Source: Spirochaetia bacterium
GTDB lineage: Bacteria; Spirochaetota; Leptospiria; Turneriellales; JAOUOS01
Assembly: GCA_029880265.1 (NCBI GenBank)
Contig: JAOUOT010000012.1
Coordinates: 1-64,000 of the forward strand
Direction of reading: 5' to 3'
DNA length: 64,000 nucleotides
Below the pieces are notes generated by a model, which was not told the DNA's origin, searched no databases, and saw only the letters and a list, made by a program, of their open reading frames with translations. Shown piece by piece: positions 7,538 to 16,494 of the stretch (position 1 is its first letter; each line of letters opens with the position of its first letter). The position numbers were made by a program, and so were the translations under genes.

Positions 7538-7602
7538 GCGCATACAGGAGGTATGCGCCAAATTCCGCCGGTATCCATGCAGGAAGCATGGCCGACCGGC
7601 GG
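7538..7602 (+). other. Two further AGGA-loop hairpins in a gene-free stretch
   Basis: The gap 7390-7717 has no convincing gene. It holds GCGCATAC-AGGAG-GTATGCGC (7538-7558, 8-bp perfect stem). It also holds a larger hairpin at 7565-7602 with outer arms CCGCCGGT/ACCGGCGG and inner CCATGC-AGGAA-GCATGG. Both loops again present ACAGGA or GCAGGA, as CsrA sites do. The similarity in design to 440-498 suggests either a family of CsrA-titrating RNAs or a dispersed palindromic repeat that happens to carry GGA loops. Confidence 0.4.
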
Positions 7603-7648
7603 CAGTTTCACCCGCTTGTGCCCTGTGGGTACGCGGGTACGCGCTTTT

Positions 7649-7698
7649 GGTTACTTTTCTTTTTTGTGGTCTGCCCGGAGGATGCAAAGAAATGTAAT
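7649..7698. repeat. Dispersed-type inverted repeat (GGTTACTTTTCTTT...)
   Basis: GGTTACTTTTCTTT at 7649-7662 is inversely repeated, imperfectly, as AAAGAAATGTAAT at 7686-7698 around TGTGGTCTGCCCGGAGGATG. A related sequence in the opposite orientation begins at about 406. Similar GTTACTTTTCTTT/AAAGAAAAGTAAC repeats are widespread between genes in many bacteria. They can be translated by chance, which explains an open frame here that I do not count as a gene. Confidence 0.5.
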
Positions 7699-7717
7699 AT
7701 TTATTTTTACAAAAAGT

Positions 7718-8812
7718 TTAAAAATACTCTCTTACCGCCTCGACCAGTTTTTCATTATCTTTTCGAAGTCTAACGGCGACTCTTATGTATGTATCGTCTA
7801 AGCCTTTAAAGTTTGAGCATTTTCTTATTAAAATATTTTTTTTAAGAAGAAAGTCGTATAGTTTTGCGGCGGATGTATTTTCGTCTGTAAGCTTTATTAA
7901 TAAGAAATTTGCGTCTGAAAAATAGACTTTTAGATTTCTTAGTTTTTCAAGCTCTTCGTATAAATATTTTTTTTCTTTTTGAATTATATTTACAGATTGG
8001 TCAATATATTCTGTCATATCGCAAAGACAAGAGGCGGCGGCTTCTGCCAATGCGCTTATGGGCCATGAAGAAAGCTCGTTTCTTAACGCTTTTGCGAATT
8101 TTTCGCCAGATACCGCAAAAGCGGCGCGAATGCCGGGTATGGCAAAAATTTTTGTCAACGAAACAACGATAACCGCGTTGGCTGGCAGAAACGTATTCAA
8201 CGGGTTATTTTGTATATTACTATAAAGAAGAGATTCGTTTGTTTTGCCCGTAAAATCTAAAAACGATTCGTCTATGATAAAAAAAGATTTTTTATTTTTT
8301 TCAATCAAATCAAGCAAATCTTTTTTATTTAAAGTCTTTCCCGCGGGGTTATTCGGATTTCCCAAAAAAACTACTTCGCCCCCTTTTAGCGCCCGGTTCA
8401 GTTTTTTAAAATCAAGGTTGAAATTTTCTTTTTCGGGCAGTTTAAAATACGAGATTTTACATCCGCAGACTTCTGCCGCTCTCTCGTAATCGCTGTAAGA
8501 CGGCGCGGGAATTACCGCTTTTTTTAATTTCGCGGCGCGAATGGCGGCGTGCAAAAGCTCAGAGGCTCCGCCGCCTGCGGTTATGCAATCAACGGGAACG
8601 GCGTATTTTTTTGAAACGGCCTCTCGAAAAGAAACGCTTTCAGGGTCGGGATATCGGGTAATTTCATCAAGAGATTTTTTAACGGCAGATTGCATTTTTT
8701 TCGGTATGCCCAAAGGGTTTATGTTTGAAGAAAAATCGAGTATTGCGTCGATATTTTTGCCCGCAATACGCTTTAATTCGTCTAGCCTTCCGCCGTGTTC
8801 ATATTTTTTCAT
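7718..8812 (-). CDS. cobD: Threonine-phosphate decarboxylase-like class I/II aminotransferase
   Basis: This 364-residue PLP enzyme begins MKKYEHGGRL and then has DFSSNINPLG (about 26-35), the signature of CobD, which makes (R)-1-aminopropan-2-ol phosphate for the cobalamin side chain. NPNNPAG (about 152-158) and SLTKIFAIPGIR, whose lysine binds PLP, are present. Histidinol-phosphate aminotransferase is the close alternative, but the HGG and NINPLG N-terminus favours CobD. No other cobalamin gene is in the window, so the assignment rests on sequence alone. The gene stands by itself, transcribed away from rplS. Confidence 0.75.
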   Translation of the reverse strand: MKKYEHGGRLDELKRIAGKNIDAILDFSSNINPLGIPKKMQSAVKKSLDEITRYPDPESVSFREAVSKKYAVPVDCITAGGGASELLHAAIRAAKLKKAVIPAPSYSDYERAAEVCGCKISYFKLPEKENFNLDFKKLNRALKGGEVVFLGNPNNPAGKTLNKKDLLDLIEKNKKSFFIIDESFLDFTGKTNESLLYSNIQNNPLNTFLPANAVIVVSLTKIFAIPGIRAAFAVSGEKFAKALRNELSSWPISALAEAAASCLCDMTEYIDQSVNIIQKEKKYLYEELEKLRNLKVYFSDANFLLIKLTDENTSAAKLYDFLLKKNILIRKCSNFKGLDDTYIRVAVRLRKDNEKLVEAVREYF

Positions 8813-8960
8813 TGTTTAATATTGTCTTTTGCTTGTTTAATGGAACAATAGATTGCCCGCATGACAAGATTTTGAAAAGAACCTGCAAGATACAGCAAAA
8901 ATTGCTTTTCAACACGTTAATCAAATAAAATCTATCCTGAATAAATATGGGAGATGCGCA

Positions 8961-9506
8961 ATGATACATCCAAAACTTGATAAACTACATTTAAGCCAGG
9001 CAATAAGACCTGATACTTTTTCTATAGGCGATACGGTAAAGGTACACTATAAAATAAAAGAGGGCAATAAAGAAAGAATCCAGGTCTATGAAGGCGTCGT
9101 TATTTCAAAGCAAAACAAAGGAGCTGGCAGAACTTTTACGGTCAGACGAATCAGTTTTGACGTAGGCGTTGAAAGAATTTTTCCTCTTTATACTCCCTCA
9201 ATCGATAAAATTGAAGTGGTAAGAAACAGCAAGGTTAAAAGATCAAAGCTGTACTATCTACGCGATAAAATCGGCAAAAAGGGCCGCTTAAAAGAAATTT
9301 CAAGAAAACCTGCCGAAGATAATTTTTTTATTCAATCTGAAGAGCTAAAAAAACAAGAGCCCGTAAAAGCCGCAGAAGAAAACAGCGTAGAAACGACTGA
9401 AGAGCAAACTGCAGATGCGGCTGCCGCAGAAACCGCGGCGGCGCCGGCTGAAGTTCAGGCAGAACCATCTAAAGAAGAAGCAAAAAAAGAGCCAAAGGCC
9501 GAATAA
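8961..9506 (+). CDS. rplS: Ribosomal protein L19 with acidic C-terminal extension
   Basis: Residues 1-115 are a standard L19 ([63 protein letters not shown]). L19 sits at the interface of the 30S and 50S subunits. The protein is 181 residues, so about 65 residues are added to the usual length. The addition is rich in E, A and K ([20 protein letters not shown]) and looks disordered. GGGAG precedes the ATG. rnhB starts 12 bp after the stop, matching the common rplS-rnhB order. Confidence 0.96.
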   Translation: MIHPKLDKLHLSQAIRPDTFSIGDTVKVHYKIKEGNKERIQVYEGVVISKQNKGAGRTFTVRRISFDVGVERIFPLYTPSIDKIEVVRNSKVKRSKLYYLRDKIGKKGRLKEISRKPAEDNFFIQSEELKKQEPVKAAEENSVETTEEQTADAAAAETAAAPAEVQAEPSKEEAKKEPKAE

Positions 9507-9518
9507 AGCAATTGCCGC

Positions 9519-10220
9519 GTGTTTGAACGCTGGGAAGAACGCTTCTTATCAGAAACCCAAAAAGATAATAGTTTAGAAACAAGCTATATTGCCGCCATTG
9601 ACGAAGCGGGCCGCGGATCATTATTCGGTCCGGTTACGGTAGGTGGCATTTTATTTCGGGCGTCAGAAATTATCAATTTTAAAGACTTTGAGTTTTATGA
9701 CGAGGTAAACGATTCGAAAAAACTCAAACCTGAAAAAAGAAAAGACGTTTACGAAAAAATTACAAGAAACTGCATATACGGCGTATCGCATGTTTCGGTA
9801 AAATACATTGATACCTATAATATCAACAAAGCGGTACAATACGGCGCCTACCGCGTCATTCAAAATTTTCAGAGAAAAATTAAATCTAAAAATCAAAAAG
9901 CCGATATAGTCTTTGCCATCATAGACGGAAACTACAATTTTCAATATCCCGCCTTAGGAATGACGTCAAAAATGCCTAAAATTTTTGATTTAATTCAAGG
10001 CGACAGCATCTGTTTTTCAGTCGCGGCCGCGTCTATTATCGCGAAAGTAACCAGAGACGCTCTTATCTTAAAAGCGTCGACGCGTTTTGAAGGTTACGGT
10101 CTTGAGAAAAATATGGGATACGGCGTTAAACTTCATCGAAACGCGCTTCAAGAAAAAGGAGCGACAACTTTTCACCGAAAAACCTTCATAAAAAAGATAG
10201 TCATGTCAAATAATTCGTAG
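9519..10220 (+). CDS. rnhB: Ribonuclease HII
   Basis: RNase HII removes ribonucleotides and RNA primers from RNA:DNA hybrids. The active-site strand IAAIDEAGRGSLFGPV gives the DE pair, IDGNYNFQYPA supplies a later aspartate, and SVAAASIIAKVTRDALI is the family helix. The start is a GTG, preceded only by a weak ribosome site, so it is probably translated by coupling with rplS. Length (233) is normal with a short N-terminal extension. Confidence 0.95.
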   Translation: MFERWEERFLSETQKDNSLETSYIAAIDEAGRGSLFGPVTVGGILFRASEIINFKDFEFYDEVNDSKKLKPEKRKDVYEKITRNCIYGVSHVSVKYIDTYNINKAVQYGAYRVIQNFQRKIKSKNQKADIVFAIIDGNYNFQYPALGMTSKMPKIFDLIQGDSICFSVAAASIIAKVTRDALILKASTRFEGYGLEKNMGYGVKLHRNALQEKGATTFHRKTFIKKIVMSNNS

Positions 10221-10234
10221 AAAATGGTATCGCC

Positions 10235-11620
10235 ATGCTAGACAGCAGCCATCAGTATTTTTTCATTTCTGAAGAAAATCAAGATCGCTTTGTCTCGGTT
10301 TTAAAAAAACTAATCGAAAGAAAAAAGACAAAATGGCTCAAAAGAATTCTTGAACAGATACATTCTACCGCTCTAGCGAGACTCTGGCCCTTTTTGTCTG
10401 ACGTAGAGCAAAATATTATTATTGGTCTTTTAAACCCAGAGGCCAGCGCAGAGCTTCTGCCCGAGCTAAGCGAAACAGAAAGAAGCGAATTACTAAAAAC
10501 AAAAAATACCGAATGGATAGTAAACCGTCTTGAAGAGCTTGAATCAGACGATATTGTCGATATATTAAAGGGCCTGGAAACATGGGAAGCCAAGTCAATC
10601 ATCCGCCGTTTTAAGAAAGACTACTCGCAAAAAATAAAAGAACTGTTAAAATATCCCGAAGAAACAGCCGGCGCCCTGATGACCTCAGATTTCATGGCGG
10701 TTTTAGAGTCGGCGACCATTGAAACAATCATACGACAATTTCGAAAGGTAATTGAAAAAGACGAAGTAGAAGATTTGCATCTGGTGTTTGTGGTAAACAA
10801 ACAAAACCAGCTTTTAGGATACATTCCGCTTAGAAAACTTATTCTTGAAAAGCCCAAAAAAGAGGCAAGAGAAATTATGAGCCCCCCTATTATAACCGTA
10901 AGGCCCGATTTAGATCAAGAAGAAGTCGCCAAAATCTTTCGGCATTACGACTTAATAAGCCTGCCCGTGGTTGACGAGCGAAACACCATTTTAGGAAGAA
11001 TTACCGTAGACGATATCGTAGACGTTATGCAAGACGAGGCTTCTGAAGACGTATACCGCATGGTAGGTCTCGCTAAAGAAGAAAATATTACAAACAAAAT
11101 TTCGACGTCATTAAAACACAGATTTCCCTGGATGTTAATAAATCTTGTAACCACCTCTTTGGCGGCCTTTGTGGTAAGCTTATACCAGGGGGTCATCAAA
11201 GAATATATTATTCTTGCCGCGTTCATGCCCATCATAGCCGCTTTAGGAGGCGCAACGGGAAACCAAATGGTCGCCATGATTGTAAGGGGTCTGGCCACCG
11301 GAGACCTTTACTGGAAGCGAATAAACTGGATTTTATTCAGAGAAGTCATTTCGGTTATCATAGGCTCTTCGGTAATAGGCGCGATTATCGGGCTGGCCGC
11401 GTGGAAGCTTGAGGGCAGCTATATTTTGGGCCTGATAGTATTTTTTTCTCTTCTGTTAAATATGATCTTTGCGACTCTTGCGGGCGCCGGGGTTCCCTTG
11501 ATGTTAAAGCTTTTGCGACAAGACCCCGCGTGGGGCTCTTCTGTTCTTGTCTCTGCCATAACCGACATGATGGGATTTTTTATTTTTTTAGGTCTTGCTT
11601 CTTATTATTTAATTTCATAA
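10235..11620 (+). CDS. mgtE: Magnesium transporter MgtE
   Basis: This 461-residue protein has the complete MgtE layout: a helical N domain (to about residue 140, with LLPELSETERSELLK), a CBS pair (EETAGALMTSDF, AREIMSPPIITV, VDDIVDVMQDEASEDVYRM) and five C-terminal membrane helices starting near FPWMLINLVTTSLAAF. GGATGNQMVAMIVRG lines the pore. The CBS and N domains sense cytoplasmic Mg2+ and gate the channel. It follows rnhB by 14 bp and the CPBP protease gene begins 3 bp after its stop, so these form one operon. Confidence 0.95.
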   Translation: MLDSSHQYFFISEENQDRFVSVLKKLIERKKTKWLKRILEQIHSTALARLWPFLSDVEQNIIIGLLNPEASAELLPELSETERSELLKTKNTEWIVNRLEELESDDIVDILKGLETWEAKSIIRRFKKDYSQKIKELLKYPEETAGALMTSDFMAVLESATIETIIRQFRKVIEKDEVEDLHLVFVVNKQNQLLGYIPLRKLILEKPKKEAREIMSPPIITVRPDLDQEEVAKIFRHYDLISLPVVDERNTILGRITVDDIVDVMQDEASEDVYRMVGLAKEENITNKISTSLKHRFPWMLINLVTTSLAAFVVSLYQGVIKEYIILAAFMPIIAALGGATGNQMVAMIVRGLATGDLYWKRINWILFREVISVIIGSSVIGAIIGLAAWKLEGSYILGLIVFFSLLLNMIFATLAGAGVPLMLKLLRQDPAWGSSVLVSAITDMMGFFIFLGLASYYLIS

Positions 11621-11623
11621 AAG

Positions 11624-12457
11624 ATGAAAGTGAAACCCCTTGAAAATAACGGCGAACAGATAATTAAAAAAAATATCTGGGCGGCCCTTGTTTATTTTCT
11701 TCTTCCTAAAAATGTTCAAAACGCGGCGGACGATTTTTTAACTTCCGATGAATTAAAAAAGCTGTCTTTATCAAAAAAGAAGATTAAAAATTTTGAGCAT
11801 GCCTATGACAATATTCTTCCTTTGTTTATTTCAAGACTTCAAAAACCCGCTTTAAAAGCGAAGCTGCCCGAATATTTTTTTACCGTTTGTTTTTTAGCGG
11901 GTCTTTTTTCTCTTCTTACCGTCGATAATCTTGAAATATCGGCGAAGAATTTTATTTTACCCGTTAACTTCTTTGTCTACGCATGCGCCGGTTACTTTTT
12001 GCTGAAGAGAAAAAAAGCCGAATACTGGAGGCTTCGTTTTATCTCTGTTCCTTTTGAATTTTCGTTTTTTGCTTTTTCGGCGTTTTCTTTGGCTCTAATT
12101 GTTTTTCTGGTCGGATGGCTATCTCTTGACGCCTACCCCGCCCGTATAAATATATTTTTGTTTTTTCAAGCCGTCATAGCGGGGCCGTTGATTGAAGAGA
12201 TTTTTTTCAGAGATTATGTTTACAGTTTGTTTCAGTCAAAAAAAACATCTAATTTTATATACGACGATTTGCCGGCGGTATTTATAAGCTCGGCTGCTTT
12301 TGCCGCCGCGCATATAAGCCCGGTAAACTGGCATTTTGAAGCGGCGGCTTATCTTACAGCGGGGGCGCTTTTGGGTTTTTTACGCTGGATGAGCAAAAGC
12401 CTGCTGTACCCTTTTGCGGTTCATGCGGCGGCAAACGGGGTATTGTTATGGATGTAA
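11624..12457 (+). CDS. CPBP-family intramembrane metalloprotease (CAAX/Abi-like)
   Basis: The 277-residue membrane protein has the three CPBP motifs: EEIFFRDYVYSLF (EExxxR), AAAHISPVNWHF (conserved His) and AVHAAANG near the C-terminus. The N-terminal 90 residues are soluble, followed by several membrane helices (YFFTVCFLAGLFSLLTV, FFAFSAFSLALIVFLVGWL). Bacterial members act as membrane-embedded proteases or immunity proteins; the substrate here is unknown. It is the last gene of the rplS-rnhB-mgtE run. Confidence 0.88.
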   Translation: MKVKPLENNGEQIIKKNIWAALVYFLLPKNVQNAADDFLTSDELKKLSLSKKKIKNFEHAYDNILPLFISRLQKPALKAKLPEYFFTVCFLAGLFSLLTVDNLEISAKNFILPVNFFVYACAGYFLLKRKKAEYWRLRFISVPFEFSFFAFSAFSLALIVFLVGWLSLDAYPARINIFLFFQAVIAGPLIEEIFFRDYVYSLFQSKKTSNFIYDDLPAVFISSAAFAAAHISPVNWHFEAAAYLTAGALLGFLRWMSKSLLYPFAVHAAANGVLLWM

Positions 12458-12510
12458 TATAAAGGCCGTTTATTTTTTTATTATTCGGCCCTTAAATAAA
12501 AAGAGGTTTT

Positions 12511-13275
12511 ATGAACATACTTGAAAAAATCATCAACGAAAAACAAAAAGACTTGCCGGCGGCAAGAATTTTAAGCGCTAAACCGGCTGCCCCTACTCAA
12601 AAAGATTTCGCCGGCGCCCTGACGCGAAAAAACGGCATGCCCGCTTTAATCGCCGAATTAAAAAGAAAAAGCCCCTCAAAAGGCGATATAAGAACAAATA
12701 TTTCAGTAGAAGAAGTAGTAAACCTGTACGAACCTTTTGCAGCCGCCATGTCTATTTTAACCGAAACCCGTCATTTCGGCGGCTCGTTAACCGATCTTTC
12801 GACAGCTTCTTCGTTAACCAAAACACCCCTTCTTCGAAAAGATTTTCTTATCGACCCTGTTCAGGTAAAAGAAAGCAGACTCTTTGGCGCAGACGCTTAT
12901 CTTCTTATTATGGCCGCCTTATCTGATTCGCAGTTTGAAGAAATGCTTCACGCAGGCAGAGAACTAAACATGCCCGCCCTTGTAGAGGTTCATAACGAAA
13001 AAGAGACAGAAAGGGCCCTAAAGCAAGATATTCATATTTTGGGCATAAATAACCGCAACTTAGAAGACTTATCGATTGATCTAAACACGACCTCAAGAGT
13101 ATTAGACGCGCTAAGCTCTGAGGTCAAATTAAAATTAAAAATTGTGTCTGAATCAGGGCTTTCAAAAAAAGAAGATTTGACCGGCCTGCCCCATGAAGTC
13201 GACGCCGTTTTAATGGGCACCGCAATTATGAGCTCTGACGATCCCGCCGCTTTTTTAAAAAGCATTTTCGCTTAA
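12511..13275 (+). CDS. trpC: Indole-3-glycerol-phosphate synthase
   Basis: TrpC closes CdRP to indole-3-glycerol phosphate in tryptophan synthesis. The 254-residue TIM barrel has IAELKRKSPSKGDI (catalytic lysine and SPSKG), LLRKDFLIDPVQVKESR, LVEVHNEKE, LGINNRNLEDL and VSESGLSKKEDL. AAGAGG lies 7 bp upstream of the ATG. No other trp gene is present, so the pathway is scattered. The membrane-protein gene at 13277 starts 1 bp after the stop. Confidence 0.95.
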   Translation: MNILEKIINEKQKDLPAARILSAKPAAPTQKDFAGALTRKNGMPALIAELKRKSPSKGDIRTNISVEEVVNLYEPFAAAMSILTETRHFGGSLTDLSTASSLTKTPLLRKDFLIDPVQVKESRLFGADAYLLIMAALSDSQFEEMLHAGRELNMPALVEVHNEKETERALKQDIHILGINNRNLEDLSIDLNTTSRVLDALSSEVKLKLKIVSESGLSKKEDLTGLPHEVDAVLMGTAIMSSDDPAAFLKSIFA

Positions 13276-13276
13276 A

Positions 13277-14719
13277 ATGGGATCATCTTTTTTTCAGCGA
13301 GATTCTTATAAATTTCTTTTAACTTTTTTTTTTATCTATGCGGCTCTTCTTGTTTCTTATCTTTTATGGGGCAATGTCTATTTAACATGGGAAGACGCCA
13401 TTTTTCGCTTTTGGGCCGAGAACAAAACAAGTTTGAAAAGCGCTTTTTTTTATTACTTTAGAAACCCTCAATTTTTAAATTCAAATTTAGACGACATACA
13501 TCCGAACTTTCCTGTTATTTCATTTTTCTTGAAATCATTCGCATATAAAGGCTTTATATTCATCTTTTCGGTTTTAACCGCGCTAATTGCGGCGGTTAAT
13601 ATGCGAAAAAAGATCGCCTTTCCCGTTGAGTTTTTTATTATCTCGCTTCCTTTAATGTTTCAAAACGGGGCGCAGCTTTTAATATTATGGCTGTTTATGT
13701 TGATATATATTTTCTTTAATCAGAAAATAAAAACAAAAAAATCAAAAATTCTAAACTATATTTTACAGCCTTTTTTTTGTTTTTTTTATGTTCCTTTAAC
13801 GGCGTTATTTTTTACATTGAACAGCCGCTTTCAAAAGAAAATTAAATTTACTTCATTATCTTTGATTTTTTCGTCGGTGTTCCTTTTTTTAGCGGGCTGC
13901 CTGCTTATCATTTTTGTTTACAGGCCCGCCGGTTCGCCGTTTTCTTTTTTATATTCTCTTGTATTTGCCTACCATAAAAAAGACGCGGTTTATAAAAACC
14001 TTACATTTTTTTCTTCTTTTTACGAGCATCATACATACACCATTTTTGCGGCGGGACTTTTTGTTCTTGGATTATTTTATTTTTTAAGCGGCAATTTTAA
14101 CGTTAAAAAAGAAAACTTTTCTTTTCAGAAGATAACGCGTAGGTTTTTTCTGCCAGCGTTGCCGGCTTTATTTTATCTTTTTATCTCAAACGCAGAAATG
14201 CCCGTATTCTTATACCTTTTTATGTTTGCGTTTATACCGCTAAAATATCCGCCCTTTAAAAAAAGGGTACTGCCCATAAGCCTATCTTTAATCATTTTAT
14301 TGATACATATCTTTTTCTTAGAATCAGAATCTAATATAAGAGCCGATTCGCAAAATAATGCAGGCAAACAATACTGGGTATGTTCCCTTCAAGACATGCC
14401 CTCGTTTAAGATCAATACAGAAAATATTGAATATGTAGACATTGTAGATATTAAAATAATTGACGAAAACATAAACGCGGCGGCTGATATCTTAAAAAAA
14501 AGCTTCTTAAACATCGAAAAATTCGATTTTTTAACCGAAGAACAAAAATACTCCGAAAATATTTTTCAAAACATTTCTTCTAGAGAAAATGTTTATTTTT
14601 TCATGAAAACCAATATTCATCCTTTGCGCGAGAAAAGGCCCTACAGAAGAGCGCGTCTATGGCATGAAAAATGGGAAAAAAACGGCGAAATATCAAGAGC
14701 AAGATTTTTTTGCAGATAA
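13277..14719 (+). CDS. Polytopic membrane protein, unknown function
   Basis: I do not recognise this 480-residue protein. It has about ten hydrophobic segments (for example FLLTFFFIYAALLVSYLLW and FIFSVLTALIAAVNM), with a basic cytoplasmic-type loop (NQKIKTKKSKI). About 140 C-terminal residues are soluble and contain no known motif. DDIHPNFPVI after the first helix is reminiscent of the acidic first loop of GT-C glycosyltransferases, but that is weak. It follows trpC directly and its last 27 bp overlap the convergent ATPase gene. High F, L and I content suits the AT-rich genome. Confidence 0.75.
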   Translation: MGSSFFQRDSYKFLLTFFFIYAALLVSYLLWGNVYLTWEDAIFRFWAENKTSLKSAFFYYFRNPQFLNSNLDDIHPNFPVISFFLKSFAYKGFIFIFSVLTALIAAVNMRKKIAFPVEFFIISLPLMFQNGAQLLILWLFMLIYIFFNQKIKTKKSKILNYILQPFFCFFYVPLTALFFTLNSRFQKKIKFTSLSLIFSSVFLFLAGCLLIIFVYRPAGSPFSFLYSLVFAYHKKDAVYKNLTFFSSFYEHHTYTIFAAGLFVLGLFYFLSGNFNVKKENFSFQKITRRFFLPALPALFYLFISNAEMPVFLYLFMFAFIPLKYPPFKKRVLPISLSLIILLIHIFFLESESNIRADSQNNAGKQYWVCSLQDMPSFKINTENIEYVDIVDIKIIDENINAAADILKKSFLNIEKFDFLTEEQKYSENIFQNISSRENVYFFMKTNIHPLREKRPYRRARLWHEKWEKNGEISRARFFCR

Positions 14720-15418
14720 AATCACTCTGTCTTTTTCGTCTTCGCGAATAATATCGACATGGTCAAACAGTTTATTCATGATATGAACTCCCCGCATTAA
14801 AGAACCCTTCTCTGAATATTTTTTTTCAAGATATTCTTCAGAAAAATTGATTTTTTCGGTAGTATTGATAATATCAAGAGTGTAAATATGGTCGACAAAA
14901 GTTTGTTTAACGGCGATAGATACAGTATCAGAATATTTAACGGCGTTTTCGACCGCTTCGGTAGAGCCTATTATAATGTCGTTTATACACTTTATCGAAA
15001 TGCCTTTATTAAGGCAATAATTCTGCGTTCTCGCTCTGAAATAATGAAGAGGCTCTAACTCAAGTCTGTTGGCGATAAAAAAGACGTCTTCATTTTTGCC
15101 TGAAAATATGTATTTAGAAGAATCAACCAGACAATATTCGTCGTATAAACCGATTTTTTTAACGACATTTTTTTGATAAAGATTTTCGAGAGTTTCTTCA
15201 ATTGCTGAATCTTTTGAATTTAGTATTACCGTAAGATTCTCATCGGGCAGATATGTTCTAGACTTTTTAAAAACTTCCTGAAAATCTTCTATTTTTTTTG
15301 AAAGACCGGTTTCATATATTTCAAAAAGCATTTGCGCCCAGTTTTTCAGCATGCCCGCGCTGCCGTAGACCCCCTGAGATAAAAGGGTTATTAATGATTC
15401 TGCAAGCCTGTCTTTCAT
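14693..15418 (-). CDS. HATPase_c-type ATP-binding protein (anti-sigma kinase-like)
   Basis: The C-terminal half has the GHKL N-box STEAVENAVKYS and a G-box-like GSLMRGVHIMNKLFDHV, as in RsbW/SpoIIAB anti-sigma factors and related Ser kinases. The N-terminal 110 residues are helical and unrecognised. No sigma factor or anti-anti-sigma gene is adjacent, so the partner is unknown. Convergent overlap of 27 bp with the membrane-protein gene could allow mutual interference of the two transcripts. Confidence 0.75.
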   Translation of the reverse strand: MKDRLAESLITLLSQGVYGSAGMLKNWAQMLFEIYETGLSKKIEDFQEVFKKSRTYLPDENLTVILNSKDSAIEETLENLYQKNVVKKIGLYDEYCLVDSSKYIFSGKNEDVFFIANRLELEPLHYFRARTQNYCLNKGISIKCINDIIIGSTEAVENAVKYSDTVSIAVKQTFVDHIYTLDIINTTEKINFSEEYLEKKYSEKGSLMRGVHIMNKLFDHVDIIREDEKDRVILSAKKSCS

Positions 15419-15460
15419 ATTAAATTAATATTCTATTAAGTATTTTTCTATTCATTTTTG

Positions 15461-16294
15461 TCAGAAGTCAAGTATAGGACTCGACGCGCTCGCGTAAAGC
15501 TTTTTTGGAATTCTTCCAGACATGTATGAAAGTCTTCCCGCTATTGTCGCGTATCGAATTGCCCCCGCCATCGTTACAGGGTTCTGCGCTTTGGCGATGG
15601 CGGTATTAAGCAATATTGCGTCGGCGCCCATCTCCATGGCTAAAGCGGCGTCTGCAGGCGAACCAATTCCGGCGTCTATTATTACGGGTACTTCGCCTTT
15701 TATTAAATCAATAATCATTTTGATATTTGATTTATTTTGAATGCCCCTGCCGCTGCCTATGGGGCTGCCCGCCGGCATGACGCAGTCGGCCCCGGCTTTT
15801 AAAAGTTTCAAAGCGATTATAGGGTCGTCAGATGTATAAACCATTAAAAAAAGATCGTCTTTTGTATATTTGTTTCTCAATAATTCAACCGTCCGCAGCG
15901 TCTCAACAGGGTCGGGCAGTAAGGTTTTTGTATCGCCCATCACTTCGATTTTTAAAAATTTCATGCCCATTGCCATGGCCATTTTTGCGAGCCTTACCGC
16001 CTCTTCTGCGCTGAAGGCCCCCGCCGTATTCGGCAAAAGAGTAATTTTTTCGGTATCAATATAATGTAAAATAGACTGAATTTTACCGCCTTCTGCGTTA
16101 TCAATATTATTTAAAGGCACCCTTCTTAGGGCCACTGTCACCATCTGCGTTCTTGAAGCCTCATGGCATTTTTTCATCAAGTCAAGAGTCGCATATTTTC
16201 CCGTGCCCACAATCATTCTTGAATTAAGCTTTAAATTGCCAAGAATCAACGGGTCGTGTTTTGATAAGTTTTCTTCAATCTCGTTATCTTGCAT
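15461..16294 (-). CDS. thiG: Thiazole synthase
   Basis: ThiG builds the thiazole ring of thiamine from DXP, dehydroglycine or iminoglycine, and ThiS-thiocarboxylate. Diagnostic stretches are SRMIVGTGKYATLDLM (lysine forming the DXP imine nearby), LLPNTAGAFSAEEAVRLA, PAGSPIGSGRG and VIIDAGIGSPADAALAMEMG. Length is 277, a little longer than usual through a short N-terminal extension. No TPP riboswitch core is visible upstream. A TTGACA box (minus strand, 16324-16329) lies about 30 bp ahead of the start. A broken thiD lies elsewhere in the window; thiS, thiF and thiH are not seen. Confidence 0.95.
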   Translation of the reverse strand: MQDNEIEENLSKHDPLILGNLKLNSRMIVGTGKYATLDLMKKCHEASRTQMVTVALRRVPLNNIDNAEGGKIQSILHYIDTEKITLLPNTAGAFSAEEAVRLAKMAMAMGMKFLKIEVMGDTKTLLPDPVETLRTVELLRNKYTKDDLFLMVYTSDDPIIALKLLKAGADCVMPAGSPIGSGRGIQNKSNIKMIIDLIKGEVPVIIDAGIGSPADAALAMEMGADAILLNTAIAKAQNPVTMAGAIRYATIAGRLSYMSGRIPKKLYASASSPILDF

Positions 16295-16494
16295 AAGCGA
16301 TAAGGCTGTAATGCACGCTGGTTTGTCAATGTTTTATGGTTTTGAAACTAACAATTTAGCCGCAGAGGCGCAAAGGACAATTCTCCTGTTTACGCGAAAT
16401 TGAAATTGTAAACTCAGGGCGGCTCTAAACTTGCTTATCGCTGCTGCGAAACCGCAGAAATTTAACGAAAACACATAAATAAGAGGGGTTATTT

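Noticed and set aside
7445-7801. Plus-strand open frame of 118 codons
   Set aside because: It runs through hairpins and a dispersed repeat and overlaps the end of cobD; the translation has no protein character.
16295-16494. Possible TPP riboswitch ahead of thiG
   Set aside because: CCTGAG occurs, but the conserved P1-P5 core and the GAUAAUGCCAGC-type segment are absent.
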